Shown here one piece after another: positions 16,832 through 25,518 of a DNA stretch of 64,000 nt. Within the stretch, counting starts at the first letter, position 1. The number at the start of each line of letters is the position of its first letter. A program made the translations under genes and the position numbers. Origin of the DNA: Streptomyces odontomachi (GTDB taxonomy: Bacteria; Actinomycetota; Actinomycetes; Streptomycetales; Streptomycetaceae); NCBI RefSeq assembly GCF_024435355.1, contig NZ_JAMJWG010000003.1:638054-702053 (forward strand). The letters are read 5' to 3'. A model generated the notes under the pieces. It was given only the letters and a program-made list of their open reading frames with translations. It was not told where the DNA came from and searched no databases.

Positions 16832-18728
16832 TCAGCCCTCCCCGGCGGAGCCGTCCGGTACCGGCGCCAGCTTGTCCACCATGCCGGGGTTCTCGGCCAG
16901 CCAGGACTTCACGCCGTCCTCCTCGCGGCCCGAGCCGACGGCTTGGATCGCGTTTTCCAGGCCGTCGATCTGCTGATCGTCCAGCTTGAAGTTCCTCAGC
17001 CAGCCGGCGACGGTAGGCGCCTTCGCGGCGAAGCCCTTGCGGGCCACCGTGTGGATCTGGTCACCCTTGCCCCAGGAGCCCTTCGGGTCCTTCAGCTTCT
17101 TCAGGTCGTACTTGGCGTACGCCCAGTGGGGCGACCAGAGCGTCACCACGATCGGCTCGTGGTTCCGGACGGACCGGTCGAGTTCGGTCAGCATCGACGC
17201 CGTGCTCGACGAGGCGACCTCGTACTCATCCTTGAGACCGTAGGCGTCCAGGACCTTGCCGTTCAGGAGGGTCATCATCCCGGCGGCGGGCTCGATACCG
17301 ACGACGCGCCCGCCGAACGTGTCCGCCCTGCCCTTCAGGTCCGCCAGCGAGTCGACGTCTTCGACGTACGACGGCACCGTCAGCTCCAGCGACGTCCGGG
17401 CGTCCCAGCTGCCGAGGTCGTCGAGGCGGCTCCGGTACTTGTCCCAGTACGTCTGGTGCGTGGTCGGCAACCAGGCATCCGTGTGGAAGTCGACGGTGCC
17501 GCTGGCGACGGCCGAGAAGAGCAGGGCCGTGTCGAACTGCTTGAGGTTGACGTGGTAGCCGCGCCGCTCCAGCAGGACCTTCCAGAGGTAGGTCGTGGCG
17601 ATGCCCTCGTCCCAGGGGATGTAGCCCATGGTGACGGTCTGGCCCGCGCCGACCTTGCCGGCCTGGGCCCCGCTGCCGGAATCCTCGCCCTTGTTCCCGC
17701 TCGTGTCCTTGCCCTTGTCCGGGCCGAGGAGCAGCACGGTTGTCGGGACGCCGACGAGGGCCGCCGCTCCGAGGCCGCCGAGCACGAGGCCGCGGCGCCC
17801 GAGCCGGCGGGGCGCGGGCACGGGTTGCGTCGGCGTGTACGGCGTGTACGGCGGTACGGGCGGGGGCGGGGGTACGTCTGGCAGTGACAGGCCGTCCGGG
17901 AGCCGACGTAGGCGTTCGGCGACGGACGCGGCGTCCGCGGGCCGGTGATCAGGGTCTTTGGCCAGCAGCTCCAGTACCAGCTCGTCGAGGGCGACCGGGA
18001 TCTGCGGGCGCAGTGACCGCGGTGGCGCCGGCTGCTGGTCGATGTGGTGGTAAAGGATCGCACCCACGTTGGTGTCGGTCCGTATCCAACTGCGGCCGGT
18101 GAGCAGTTCGTACAGAACGCAGCCGAAGGCGTACAGGTCGGTGCGGTGATCCACCTGCCGGCCCTGGATCTGCTCGGGCGCCATGTACAACGGCGTGCCC
18201 GCCGCCTGCCCCGTACTGGTGAGCCGGGTCGCGTCGGCGAGGTGGGCTATGCCGAAGTCGCAGATCTTCACCCGGCCGTCCTCCGCCAGGAACAGATTGG
18301 CCGGCTTGATGTCCCGATGGACCACGCCATGACGGTGGGCGACTGCGAGCGCGTCCGCGGCCTGCGCCGCCAACTCCCGTACCTGCTCGATCGGTAGACC
18401 CTCGGGGCTGGCCGTCAGAAGATGCCGCAGATCACGTCCGACCAGCAGCTCCATCACGAAGAACAGCCACCGGTCGTCCTGCTCCCGGTGTTCGCCGATG
18501 TCGAAGACCGCGGTGATGCCGGGGTGACTCAACCCCGCGCCGACCTGGGCCTCGCGCCGGAAACGCGCAACGTCGGCCGGGTTCGTCGCGACGGGCAACG
18601 GAAGGATCTTCACGGCCACCGAACGGCTCAGCTGGACGTCGAGCCCCCGCCACACCTCGCCCATCCCCCCCCCGGCCCAGCGGCTTCTCCAACCGGTACC
18701 GGCCGGCCAGTTCCAGACCGCTGCGCAT
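16832..18728 (-). pseudogene. Ser/Thr protein kinase fused to glycine-betaine-binding domain, frameshifted
   Basis: With one base removed this would be a 631-residue membrane kinase. The start is ATG 18728 (MRSGLELAGRYRLEKPLGRGG) with GGAGGA upstream. A run of nine G (18665-18673 on the coding strand) shifts frame inside the glycine loop; eight G would give GRGGMGEVWRG. The rest is an intact kinase (VAVKIL, VVHRDIKPANLFL, KICDFGIAHL, GTPLYMAPEQ), a Pro-rich stretch, one transmembrane helix (LVLGGLGAAALVGVPTTVLLL) and an OpuAC/ProX-like ligand-binding domain (TVTMGYIPWDEGIATTYLW; TLWSPHWAYAKYDLKKL). It would sense an osmolyte such as glycine betaine and phosphorylate cytoplasmic targets. The extra G may be a sequencing error, a real mutation or phase variation. 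Confidence 0.8.
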
Positions 18729-18826
18729 CTGCGTTCCTCCGCTCGGCGAGGCCACGAACCCCGACAGGTAAGCACAGCCGGCATCTCAGCCGGCGCCTCA
18801 GCCGACAAGAGGGCGTTTCCTTCGGG

Positions 18827-18952
18827 TCAGTTGTCGGACCTGCTTTCGCGCCAGGTAGCCCACATGTAAAAGAGCGCATACCGCCCTTTCCAGCAACAGC
18901 CGATGATCGCCACCAGCAGTGCGACAACCGTGATCTTCCGTGCGCGTGACAT
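18827..18952 (-). CDS. Small single-pass membrane peptide
   Basis: 41 codons. A basic N-terminus (MSRARK) is followed by ITVVALLVAIIGCCW, a likely membrane helix, and a Trp/Tyr- and Arg-rich tail. A strong ribosome site, GGGAGGGG, lies 5 bases before ATG 18952. It sits about 100 bases upstream of the frameshifted sensor kinase on the same strand and could be co-transcribed. I recognise no family; support is the ribosome site, the hydrophobic profile and strand context. Confidence 0.45.
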   Translation of the reverse strand: MSRARKITVVALLVAIIGCCWKGRYALFYMWATWRESRSDN

Positions 18953-19088
18953 GTCCACCCCTCCCTTACCACCAGGCTACTGCGAGGGCGAAGCCCAAGA
19001 AGGTGCCGTCACAGCATTGCCCGTGACCGTGCGCTGGCCCATGATCGGGCGGGCGAAAGAGAACCGACGGGTATTTCAGGGGGCGTGG

Positions 19089-20339
19089 ATGACGCACATC
19101 AGCCGCAGAGGCTTCGCGGCGGTATCGGTCGGCGCGGCGGCGACGGTGCTGGCGGGCGGGGTGCCGGCCCACGCAGGCGACAAGGCGCGTGCGGACGGCA
19201 AGGGGCGTCCCGTAGAGCAGCTGCGCGGCATGTGGATCTCCTCGGTGGGCAACGGCAACTGGCCCTCGGCTCCCGGGCTGCCGGCCGACCAGCAGCGCGC
19301 CGAGCTGACCGCGCTGTTCGACGTCGCGGTGGAGCGCCGGCTCAACGCGATCTACCTCCAGGTCCGACCGACCGCCGACGCCTTCTGGCCGTCCCCGTAC
19401 GAGCCCTGGTCGCAATACCTCACCGGCACGCAGGGCACCTCCCCCGGCTGGGACCCGTTGGGCTTCGCCGTGCGGGAGGCGCATCGCCGCGGGCTGCAAC
19501 TGCACGCGTGGTGCAACCCCTACCGCATCTCCCAGAGCGGCGACCTCGACGAGCTGGCCTCCTGGCACCCCGCCCGCCGGCATCCGGAATGGGTCGTCCC
19601 CTACGGCGGGAAGTTCTACTACAACCCGGGCATCCCCGCGGTGCGGCACTTCGTGCAGGACGCGATGCTGGACTGCGTCAAGCGCTACCCGGTCGACGGA
19701 CTGCACTGGGACGACTACTTCTACCCGTACCCCGTGGCGGGACAGGTCTTCGATGACGACGCCGCCTTCGCCCAGTACGGCGGCGACTTCACCGACCGGG
19801 ACGCCTGGCGCCGCAACAACATCGACCTGCTGGTGCACGAGACGGCGACGCGGATCCGCGCCATGCGGCCAGGCGCCAGCTTCGGCATCAGCCCCTTCGG
19901 GGTGTGGCGCAACGCCGCCACCGACCCGCGCGGTTCGGACACCACCGCCGGCGTCCAGACCTACGACGACCTGCACGCGGACACGCTGCGCTGGGTGCAG
20001 GAGGAGTGGATCGACTACATCCTCCCGCAGGTCTACTGGAACATCGGCTTCGCCGCCGCCGACTACGCCAAGCTGGTCCCCTGGTGGGCCATGGCGGTCG
20101 AGCACACCAACGTGAAGCTGTACATCGGCGAGGCGCTGTACAAGCAGGGCGCGGCCGGTCAGCCGGCACCGTGGCAGGACCCGGCGGAGCTGAGCCGCCA
20201 CCTCACCTTCGACGAGGCGTGGCCGCAGGTGCGCGGGAACGTCTACTTCTCGGCGAACGAGGTGGTGGCCGACCCGACCGGCGCCATGGCCCAGGTGGTG
20301 GCCGACCACTATCCGACGCGGGCGCGCGTACCGCGCTGA
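19089..20339 (+). CDS. Tat-exported glycosidase-like protein (GHL10/YngK type)
   Basis: 416 residues. The N-terminus carries a Tat-type signal (ISRRGFAAVSVGAAATVLAGG) cleaved near AHA. The mature part is a TIM-barrel of the glycosyl-hydrolase-like 10 family: QLRGMWISSVGNGNWPS, LNAIYLQVRPTADAFWPS, HAWCNPYRIS, DGLHWDDYFYPYP, SFGISPFGVWRN and DYILPQVYW. These acidic and aromatic motifs line the predicted active site, though the substrate is unproven; relatives are thought to act on cell-wall or exopolysaccharide glycans. ATG at 19089 has AGGGGG 6 bases upstream. Both neighbours on the other strand are membrane Ser/Thr kinases. Confidence 0.9.
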   Translation: MTHISRRGFAAVSVGAAATVLAGGVPAHAGDKARADGKGRPVEQLRGMWISSVGNGNWPSAPGLPADQQRAELTALFDVAVERRLNAIYLQVRPTADAFWPSPYEPWSQYLTGTQGTSPGWDPLGFAVREAHRRGLQLHAWCNPYRISQSGDLDELASWHPARRHPEWVVPYGGKFYYNPGIPAVRHFVQDAMLDCVKRYPVDGLHWDDYFYPYPVAGQVFDDDAAFAQYGGDFTDRDAWRRNNIDLLVHETATRIRAMRPGASFGISPFGVWRNAATDPRGSDTTAGVQTYDDLHADTLRWVQEEWIDYILPQVYWNIGFAAADYAKLVPWWAMAVEHTNVKLYIGEALYKQGAAGQPAPWQDPAELSRHLTFDEAWPQVRGNVYFSANEVVADPTGAMAQVVADHYPTRARVPR

Positions 20340-20385
20340 GCCGGCCAGCCGGCCGGGCGCTCCTCGGCTCGCACCCGGGTGGTCC

Positions 20386-22101
20386 TCAGCCCTTGTCCGA
20401 GGACCACTCGGTGGCCGTCATCGCGAAGTCCCGCAGGTTGTCCGTGCGGGGGACGGCCTTGTCGATCCACAGCAGTACCAGGGTCTGCTGCTTGGTGAGG
20501 ATGCAGATGCCGATGTTCGCGTGCAGCGCCTGGCCCGCCTGGAGCTTGCCGATGCTCACCTGCGACGGCAGGTTCTTGGACGTCGCCGCCTTGTGGCAGT
20601 CGTCGCCGGTGACGTCGTGGTGGTCGACCGTGCCCCAGGAACCGTGGCCTTCGATCAGGGTGAGGCCGTTGGTGGGGACCTCGTCGCCGGTGCCGTCCGT
20701 GCAGTTGGTGTAGCGGATGTCGAAGCCTTGGGGAACGCCGCTGGAGAGGTCCTCGCCGTGCTCGCTGGCCTCGAGGGTGCGCAGGTCGAGCCACGACGTG
20801 CTGTGCAGCGTGCTCCCGTTCTCGCCGGCGCACCTCCGCCAGGACCAGGCCGCGGGGGCGTTCTTAGCCGGCGGTGCCTTCAAGGTGACGGCCACGCTCT
20901 GCTTGCCATCCATGATCGCCCAGTCCGCGGAGCTGGTCGGCCCGTCGGCACCGGCACCGTTCATCTGCACGGCGGCGAAGATGCCCCCGGCCAGCACGAC
21001 GAGGGCCGCGCCGATCACCGCGGTCAGCCGCCCGCGGCGGGTACGGAGCAGCCGCCGCGGGGCGGGGGGCGTCTCGCCGGGGCGGGCGGGCGAGGTGTCG
21101 GTGGGCTGGGGGTGCACGGCACCGTCGCGCTGGGTCGGCACGTACGCGTGCGGCGCGGGCGCGGTGGCCGGCAGCGGTGCCGGCGCGGGCGGTGCCGGAA
21201 GCGTCGGTGCGGGGAGCTCCAGGGCCGTGGCCTCGGCCGCCACCGTGCGGGGCAGCCACCAGCCCTCCCCGCGCATCAGGTCCACGCCCTGCGCCTCGGC
21301 GATGCGCAGGCAGTCCTCGATGACGGTGTCGAGGGAGGGCCGGTCGGCGGGGTCCTTGGCCAGGCAGCGTTCGACCACCGGCCGCAGCGGCTCCGGGCAG
21401 GCCGTCAGGTCGGGCTGCTGGGACACGATGCGGTACAGCAGACCGAGGCCGTCGCCCTCGCCGAAGGGATGCCGGGCGGTGGCGGCGAAGAACACCACCA
21501 GACCGAGCGCGAAGATGTCGATCCCGGGTCCCGCGGTGCGCCCTTCGGCCTGCTCGGGCGCCATGTAGGACGGCGTGCCGAGCCGTACGTCGGTGCCCGT
21601 CAGGGCCGTTGCGTCGCCTGCGCGTGCGATGCCGAAGTCGATGACGCGCGGGCCGTCGGAGGCGAGGAGCACGTTCGACGGCTTCAGGTCGCGGTGCACC
21701 ACCCCGGCGGCGTGCACGGACTGGAGGGCCTCGGCGACCCCGGCGGTGAGCGTGAGCACGCTGGTGACCGGGAGCGGGCCGTGGCGTTGGACCGCGTCGG
21801 CCAGCGAGGGTCCTGGCACGTAGGCGCTGGCGAGCCAGGGCTGCTCGCCTTCCGTGTTGCTGTCGATCACGGCGGCCGTGTAGGTCCCCTGCACCTGCCG
21901 GGCGGCCGCCACCTCACGGGCGAAGCGGCGTCGGAACTCCGGGTTCTCCGCGTACTCGCGGCGGATCACCTTCAACGCGACCGGCTGGCCGCCGCGGGTC
22001 GTGGACAGATACACGCTGCCCATCCCCCCGGACCCCAGCCGCCCGCGCAGGCGGTACCCGGAGACCTCCTGCGGATCCTCTGACGTGAGCGGACTGACCA
22101 C
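20386..22101 (-). CDS. Membrane Ser/Thr protein kinase with unknown extracellular domain
   Basis: 571 residues. Kinase domain ~15-270 with all catalytic motifs: LGSGGMGSVYL, VALKVI, VVHRDLKPSNVLL, RVIDFGIAR, GTPSYMAPEQ. A Pro/Ala-rich juxtamembrane region contains basic RRLLRTRRGR, then a single helix (LTAVIGAALVVLAGGIFAAV), and an outer domain of about 180 residues. That domain has four Cys (RRCAG, TNCTD, DDCHK, GICIL), which could make two disulfides, and I do not recognise it. No PASTA repeats. It is probably a receptor kinase. Start GTG 22101; it faces the glycosidase-like gene convergently. Confidence 0.92.
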   Translation of the reverse strand: MVSPLTSEDPQEVSGYRLRGRLGSGGMGSVYLSTTRGGQPVALKVIRREYAENPEFRRRFAREVAAARQVQGTYTAAVIDSNTEGEQPWLASAYVPGPSLADAVQRHGPLPVTSVLTLTAGVAEALQSVHAAGVVHRDLKPSNVLLASDGPRVIDFGIARAGDATALTGTDVRLGTPSYMAPEQAEGRTAGPGIDIFALGLVVFFAATARHPFGEGDGLGLLYRIVSQQPDLTACPEPLRPVVERCLAKDPADRPSLDTVIEDCLRIAEAQGVDLMRGEGWWLPRTVAAEATALELPAPTLPAPPAPAPLPATAPAPHAYVPTQRDGAVHPQPTDTSPARPGETPPAPRRLLRTRRGRLTAVIGAALVVLAGGIFAAVQMNGAGADGPTSSADWAIMDGKQSVAVTLKAPPAKNAPAAWSWRRCAGENGSTLHSTSWLDLRTLEASEHGEDLSSGVPQGFDIRYTNCTDGTGDEVPTNGLTLIEGHGSWGTVDHHDVTGDDCHKAATSKNLPSQVSIGKLQAGQALHANIGICILTKQQTLVLLWIDKAVPRTDNLRDFAMTATEWSSDKG

Positions 22102-22414
22102 TGTGCCCCGTACCCCCGACGCAGCCGTAGGTTGAACGATTAACTCACGCTAGCGACAATCACCGGTTCGCTGAACCGGCATCGTGCTGCGTATGTGTCA
22201 CGGTCGGATCACTCGGAACGGCATCCGAACGCCACCCGGACGGCACCGGCAACGGCAGCCGGAACGGCACCAGGTGTGACGCCAGCCACGACGGCCGGAA
22301 ACGGGACCGGGAACGACGGCCGGGATCCGCCCGACCCGTACCCCATTCCCGCACCATCCGTCCACATCCTGGACGCAGAAAATCATACGTACATCTTGTA
22401 TCTATGCTGTACGC
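22102..22414. other. Intergenic region between kinase and GntR genes
   Basis: No gene seen. It holds a small hairpin, CCGGTTC-GCT-GAACCGG (22163-22179), a low-complexity stretch of GGAACGGC-like units around 22215-22290, and the GntR promoter/operator at its right end. Confidence 0.6.
22388..22413. promoter_or_regulatory. Operator and likely leaderless promoter of the GntR gene
   Basis: CGTACA and TGTACG (22388-22393, 22408-22413) form an inverted repeat around 14 bases. A -10-like TATGCT at 22403-22408 ends 6 bases before ATG 22415, so transcription would begin at or next to the start codon. No ribosome site is visible. This suggests an autoregulated leaderless transcript. Confidence 0.55.
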
Positions 22415-23140
22415 ATGCCTTCGGCCACCCGTACCGCCCCCGTCCCCGACCCTGTACGCGACTCCGACTCCGACTCCGTTCCCGTCGTCCCTGCCGCCCC
22501 CGCCAAGCAACCGCCCGCCGCCGACCGTGTCTACGGTCATGTGAAGCAGGGCGTGCTGGAGCGCCGCTACGAAGGCGGGACGCTGCTCACCGAAGGGGAG
22601 CTGGCCGTGGCCGTCGGGGTGTCCCGCACGCCCGTGCGGGAAGCGCTGCTGCGGCTCGAGGTCGAGGGACTGATCCGGCTCTACCCGAAGAAGGGCGCCC
22701 TGGTGCTGCCCGTCTCCGCGCAGGAGATCGCCGACGTCGTCGAGACGCGGCAGCTGGTGGAGGCGCATGCCGCGCGCAAGGCGGTACCCGCCCCGCCGGG
22801 GCTCATCGAGCGCCTTGAGGAGCTGCTCGAGCAGCAGAAGCAGCAGGCCGCCGAGGGCGATTTCGCCGCGGCGGCGGTGAGCGACCGCTGCTTCCACGCC
22901 GAGATCGTCCGCAGCGGGGGGAACGAGATCCTCTCCCGCCTCTACGACCAGCTGCGCGACCGGCAGTTGCGGATGGGCGTCGCCGTGATGCACGCACACC
23001 CCGACCGGATCGCCAAGACGCTCACCGAGCACGAGGAGCTCCTGGCGGCGTTGCGCGCCGGAGACGCGGAGGCTGCGGTGGCGCTCGTGCACCGTCACGT
23101 CAGCTGGTTCTCCAACCTGGCCAGGGGCGAGCTGCGATGA
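22415..23140 (+). CDS. GntR-family regulator (FadR/FCD subfamily)
   Basis: 241 residues. A disordered acidic N-terminus is followed by a winged helix (VYGHVKQGVLERRYEGG, LLTEGELAVAVGVSRTPVREALLRLEVEGLIRLYPKKGALVLP) and an FCD helical domain with the metal/ligand-binding pattern (ETRQLVEAHAARKA, DRCFHAEIVRSGGNEIL, LTEHEELLAALRAGD). It probably controls the MFS gene downstream, which overlaps its stop (ATGA), in response to a small carboxylate. No SD sequence precedes ATG 22415. Confidence 0.93.
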   Translation: MPSATRTAPVPDPVRDSDSDSVPVVPAAPAKQPPAADRVYGHVKQGVLERRYEGGTLLTEGELAVAVGVSRTPVREALLRLEVEGLIRLYPKKGALVLPVSAQEIADVVETRQLVEAHAARKAVPAPPGLIERLEELLEQQKQQAAEGDFAAAAVSDRCFHAEIVRSGGNEILSRLYDQLRDRQLRMGVAVMHAHPDRIAKTLTEHEELLAALRAGDAEAAVALVHRHVSWFSNLARGELR

Positions 23141-24513
23141 GCGGCTCACCGTCCGACCAGCCCCCGTCCGACCAACCCCCGTCCACTCCTCCCCCCTTCA
23201 TCCCTCCGTCGTCCGGTCGTTTGATCCGGCCCGGTGATCCGCCGGGCGGCCGGCGGGCCGTGGTGATGTGGAGCATCGGCGTCGCGGTCTACTTCGTCGC
23301 CGTCATCTTCCGCACCTCCCTCGGCGTGGCGGGCCTGGACGCCGTCGACCGGTTCCATGTGAACGCCGCCGCGCTGTCGGCGTTCTCGATCCTCCAGCTG
23401 CTCGTCTACGCGGGCATGCAGGTGCCGGTCGGGCTGCTGGTCGACCGGCTCGGCACCAAGAAGGTGCTGGTGCTGGGCACCACGCTCTTCACGGTCGGGC
23501 AACTGGCCTTCGCGCTCTCCCCCTCGTACGGGATGGCGCTGGCGGCGCGGGCACTGCTGGGCTGCGGCGACGCCATGACCTTCATAGCGGTGCTGCGTCT
23601 TGGCAGCCGGTGGTTCCCCGCCCGGCGTGGCCCGCTGGTCGCACAGCTCGCCGGCCTGATCGGCATGTCGGGCAACCTGGTCGCCACGGTCGTCATCGCC
23701 CGGCTGCTGCACTCGGTCGGCTGGACCGCCGCGTTCGCCGGCAGCTCGCTCGCCGGAGTGCTCGTCCTCGCCCTGGTGCTGCTCTTCCTCAAGGACCACC
23801 CCGAGGGCTACGAGGTGCCGTCCGCGCCGCACCACGGGGCCGCGTACGTGCGCCGGCAGATCGTCGCCGCCTGGCGGGAGCCGGGCACCCGGCTGGGGCT
23901 CTGGGTGCACTTCACGACCCAGTTCCCGGCGATGCAGTTCCTGCTGCTGTGGGGGCTGCCGTTCCTCGTCGAGGCCCAGGGGCTGACCCGGGCCGGCGCG
24001 GGCGACCTGCTCACGCTCGTGGTGATCTCCAACATGGTGATCGGCCTGATCTACGGCCAGATCGTGGCCCGGCACCACGCGGCGCGCATGCCCCTGGCGC
24101 TCGGCACGGTCGCGGCGACCGCGGCGATCTGGGCGGTCACGCTCGGATACCCGGGCGAGCGGGTGCCGACGGGCCTGCTCGTCCTGCTGTGCACGGTGCT
24201 CGGCGCCTGCGGTCCGGCGTCCATGCTCGGCTTCGACTTCGCACGGCCGGCGAACCCGCCCGAGCGGCTGGGCACCGCGTCCGGCATCGTCAACATGGGC
24301 GGCTTCATCGCCTCCATGACCACCCTGCTCGTGGTCGGCGTGCTGCTGGACGCCACCGGGGACGACTACCGCGTGGCGTTCTCCGTGATCTTCGTGCTGG
24401 AGGCGCTGGGACTCAGCCAGATCCTGCGGCTGCGAGGCCGTGCGGCCCGCCGGGAACGGGAGCGCGTGGTGGTCTCCCGGGTGGCCACGGGACGCAAGCC
24501 GGTCCATCGGTGA
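23137..24513 (+). CDS. MFS transporter
   Basis: 458 residues with 12 predicted helices. The MFS motif appears after helix 2 (GLLVDRLGTKKVLVLG). A Pro/Ser-rich N-terminal tail and an Arg-rich C-terminal tail (RGRAARRERERVVVSR) are cytoplasmic. The closest feel is to organic-acid or nitrate/nitrite-type porters, but the substrate is uncertain. Translationally coupled to the GntR regulator through a 4-base overlap, so expression is probably under that repressor. Confidence 0.9.
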   Translation: MSGSPSDQPPSDQPPSTPPPFIPPSSGRLIRPGDPPGGRRAVVMWSIGVAVYFVAVIFRTSLGVAGLDAVDRFHVNAAALSAFSILQLLVYAGMQVPVGLLVDRLGTKKVLVLGTTLFTVGQLAFALSPSYGMALAARALLGCGDAMTFIAVLRLGSRWFPARRGPLVAQLAGLIGMSGNLVATVVIARLLHSVGWTAAFAGSSLAGVLVLALVLLFLKDHPEGYEVPSAPHHGAAYVRRQIVAAWREPGTRLGLWVHFTTQFPAMQFLLLWGLPFLVEAQGLTRAGAGDLLTLVVISNMVIGLIYGQIVARHHAARMPLALGTVAATAAIWAVTLGYPGERVPTGLLVLLCTVLGACGPASMLGFDFARPANPPERLGTASGIVNMGGFIASMTTLLVVGVLLDATGDDYRVAFSVIFVLEALGLSQILRLRGRAARRERERVVVSRVATGRKPVHR

Positions 24514-24624
24514 CGGGTTCGGCGCCCGGGGGCCCGTGATGTCGGGTCCTGTGGTGTCGAGGTCCTGTGGTGTCGGGGCGGGGCTCGTGGTGTTTGGCCC
24601 GGGTGCGCGGCGGTCGCCGCACGC

Positions 24625-24681
24625 GCTCAGGACCCGTTCAAGACCGGCTCAGGACCCGGCTTAGGACCCGCTCAGGACCCG
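24625..24681. repeat. CTCAGGACCCG repeats at a convergent gene junction
   Basis: Four near-identical 11-base units (CTCAGGACCCG or CTTAGGACCCG) lie between the MFS and downstream minus-strand gene and run into the 3' end of the latter. No function evident. Confidence 0.7.
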
Positions 24682-25397
24682 TCTAGCAGGCCGGTGACCA
24701 CGGTGCGGAAGAGCGTGCTGCTGGGGATGTCGGCCACCGACTTCCTGAACACCGGTCGGCGGGAGCCGTGCCGTTCGATGGTCAGCCAGCCCTCGGACAC
24801 CCGCATGGTCAGCCCCGCCCACGGCACCGGGCGGCGCATGCCACGCCGGAGGCCGGTGCGGCTGACCCGGACGGAACCGAACGCGACGCTCTCGCCCCGG
24901 TCGAGCGACGCCAGCGCAGCGGGGAGCCGGGCCCTGGCGACCTCGGCACACGCGGCCTTGCCGAACTCGAAGTAGCGGTGGCACTGCACCGACGCGCTCC
25001 CGGGCACCGGGCCGGGCGGCGGGGGCTGCTGTGCACGCGGGCCGGCCTGATGGGCGCCGGCGATCTTCACCCGCGCGCCGTCCCGCCGGGTGAGGGCGAA
25101 CGTGAACCGGGTCTGCTGGTAGCGACGCGCACCCCCGGTCGTCAGGTAGACGTCCGAGACGGACTCGCGGGTCTCGGTGATCATGTCCCACCGGAACGCC
25201 TGGGGCTGCCTGGCGTGGTCCTGGCGCACCAGCCCGTCCCGGAACGCGTACACCCGGTGGATCGTGCTCGGCGAGATGCCACGGGTCGCGAAGACGTGCG
25301 GCGGGTCGTCGAGGTGCGCGGCCCTGGCGACCTGGGCGGCCTCAGGGGTGAACTGCTGCCACGGCCCGTCTTCCCCGAGCACCACGAGTTCCGGCAC
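24672..25397 (-). CDS. Hypothetical protein (possibly DUF6585-like)
   Basis: 241 residues with no signal peptide or clear membrane segment. The N-terminal half contains STIHRVYAFRDGLVRQDHAR and VSDVYLTTGGARRYQQTRF, and the C-terminal half LTMRVSEGWLTIERHGSRRPVFRKSVADIPSSTLF. The alternating beta-like patterns around aromatic residues recall DUF6585 proteins or PH-like folds, but this is a memory-based guess. It converges on the MFS gene. No operon partner downstream; the next gene on the same strand is a separate enzyme. Confidence 0.7.
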   Translation of the reverse strand: MPELVVLGEDGPWQQFTPEAAQVARAAHLDDPPHVFATRGISPSTIHRVYAFRDGLVRQDHARQPQAFRWDMITETRESVSDVYLTTGGARRYQQTRFTFALTRRDGARVKIAGAHQAGPRAQQPPPPGPVPGSASVQCHRYFEFGKAACAEVARARLPAALASLDRGESVAFGSVRVSRTGLRRGMRRPVPWAGLTMRVSEGWLTIERHGSRRPVFRKSVADIPSSTLFRTVVTGLLDGS

Positions 25398-25518
25398 GTC
25401 GAGTCCCTCCCACCACTCCGGTCGCTCCCGTCGCTTCCGCTGCCTGGGACGCGTCCGTCCGGTCGGCGGGTTCCGCCGACCGGGCTTCGGAGAGGGCCCG
25501 CACCGCCGTGCTACGGCG

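Noticed and set aside
18729..18808. Continuous frame from 18808 as the true kinase N-terminus
   Set aside because: That frame reads through the real start region out of frame and loses the glycine-loop beginning; the natural start is ATG 18728 with a shift at the G run.
23146..24507. Long open frame antisense to the MFS transporter
   Set aside because: High GC leaves long antisense frames open. Sequence is Arg/Asp/Gly/Gln-rich with no domain, while the sense strand has clear membrane helices.
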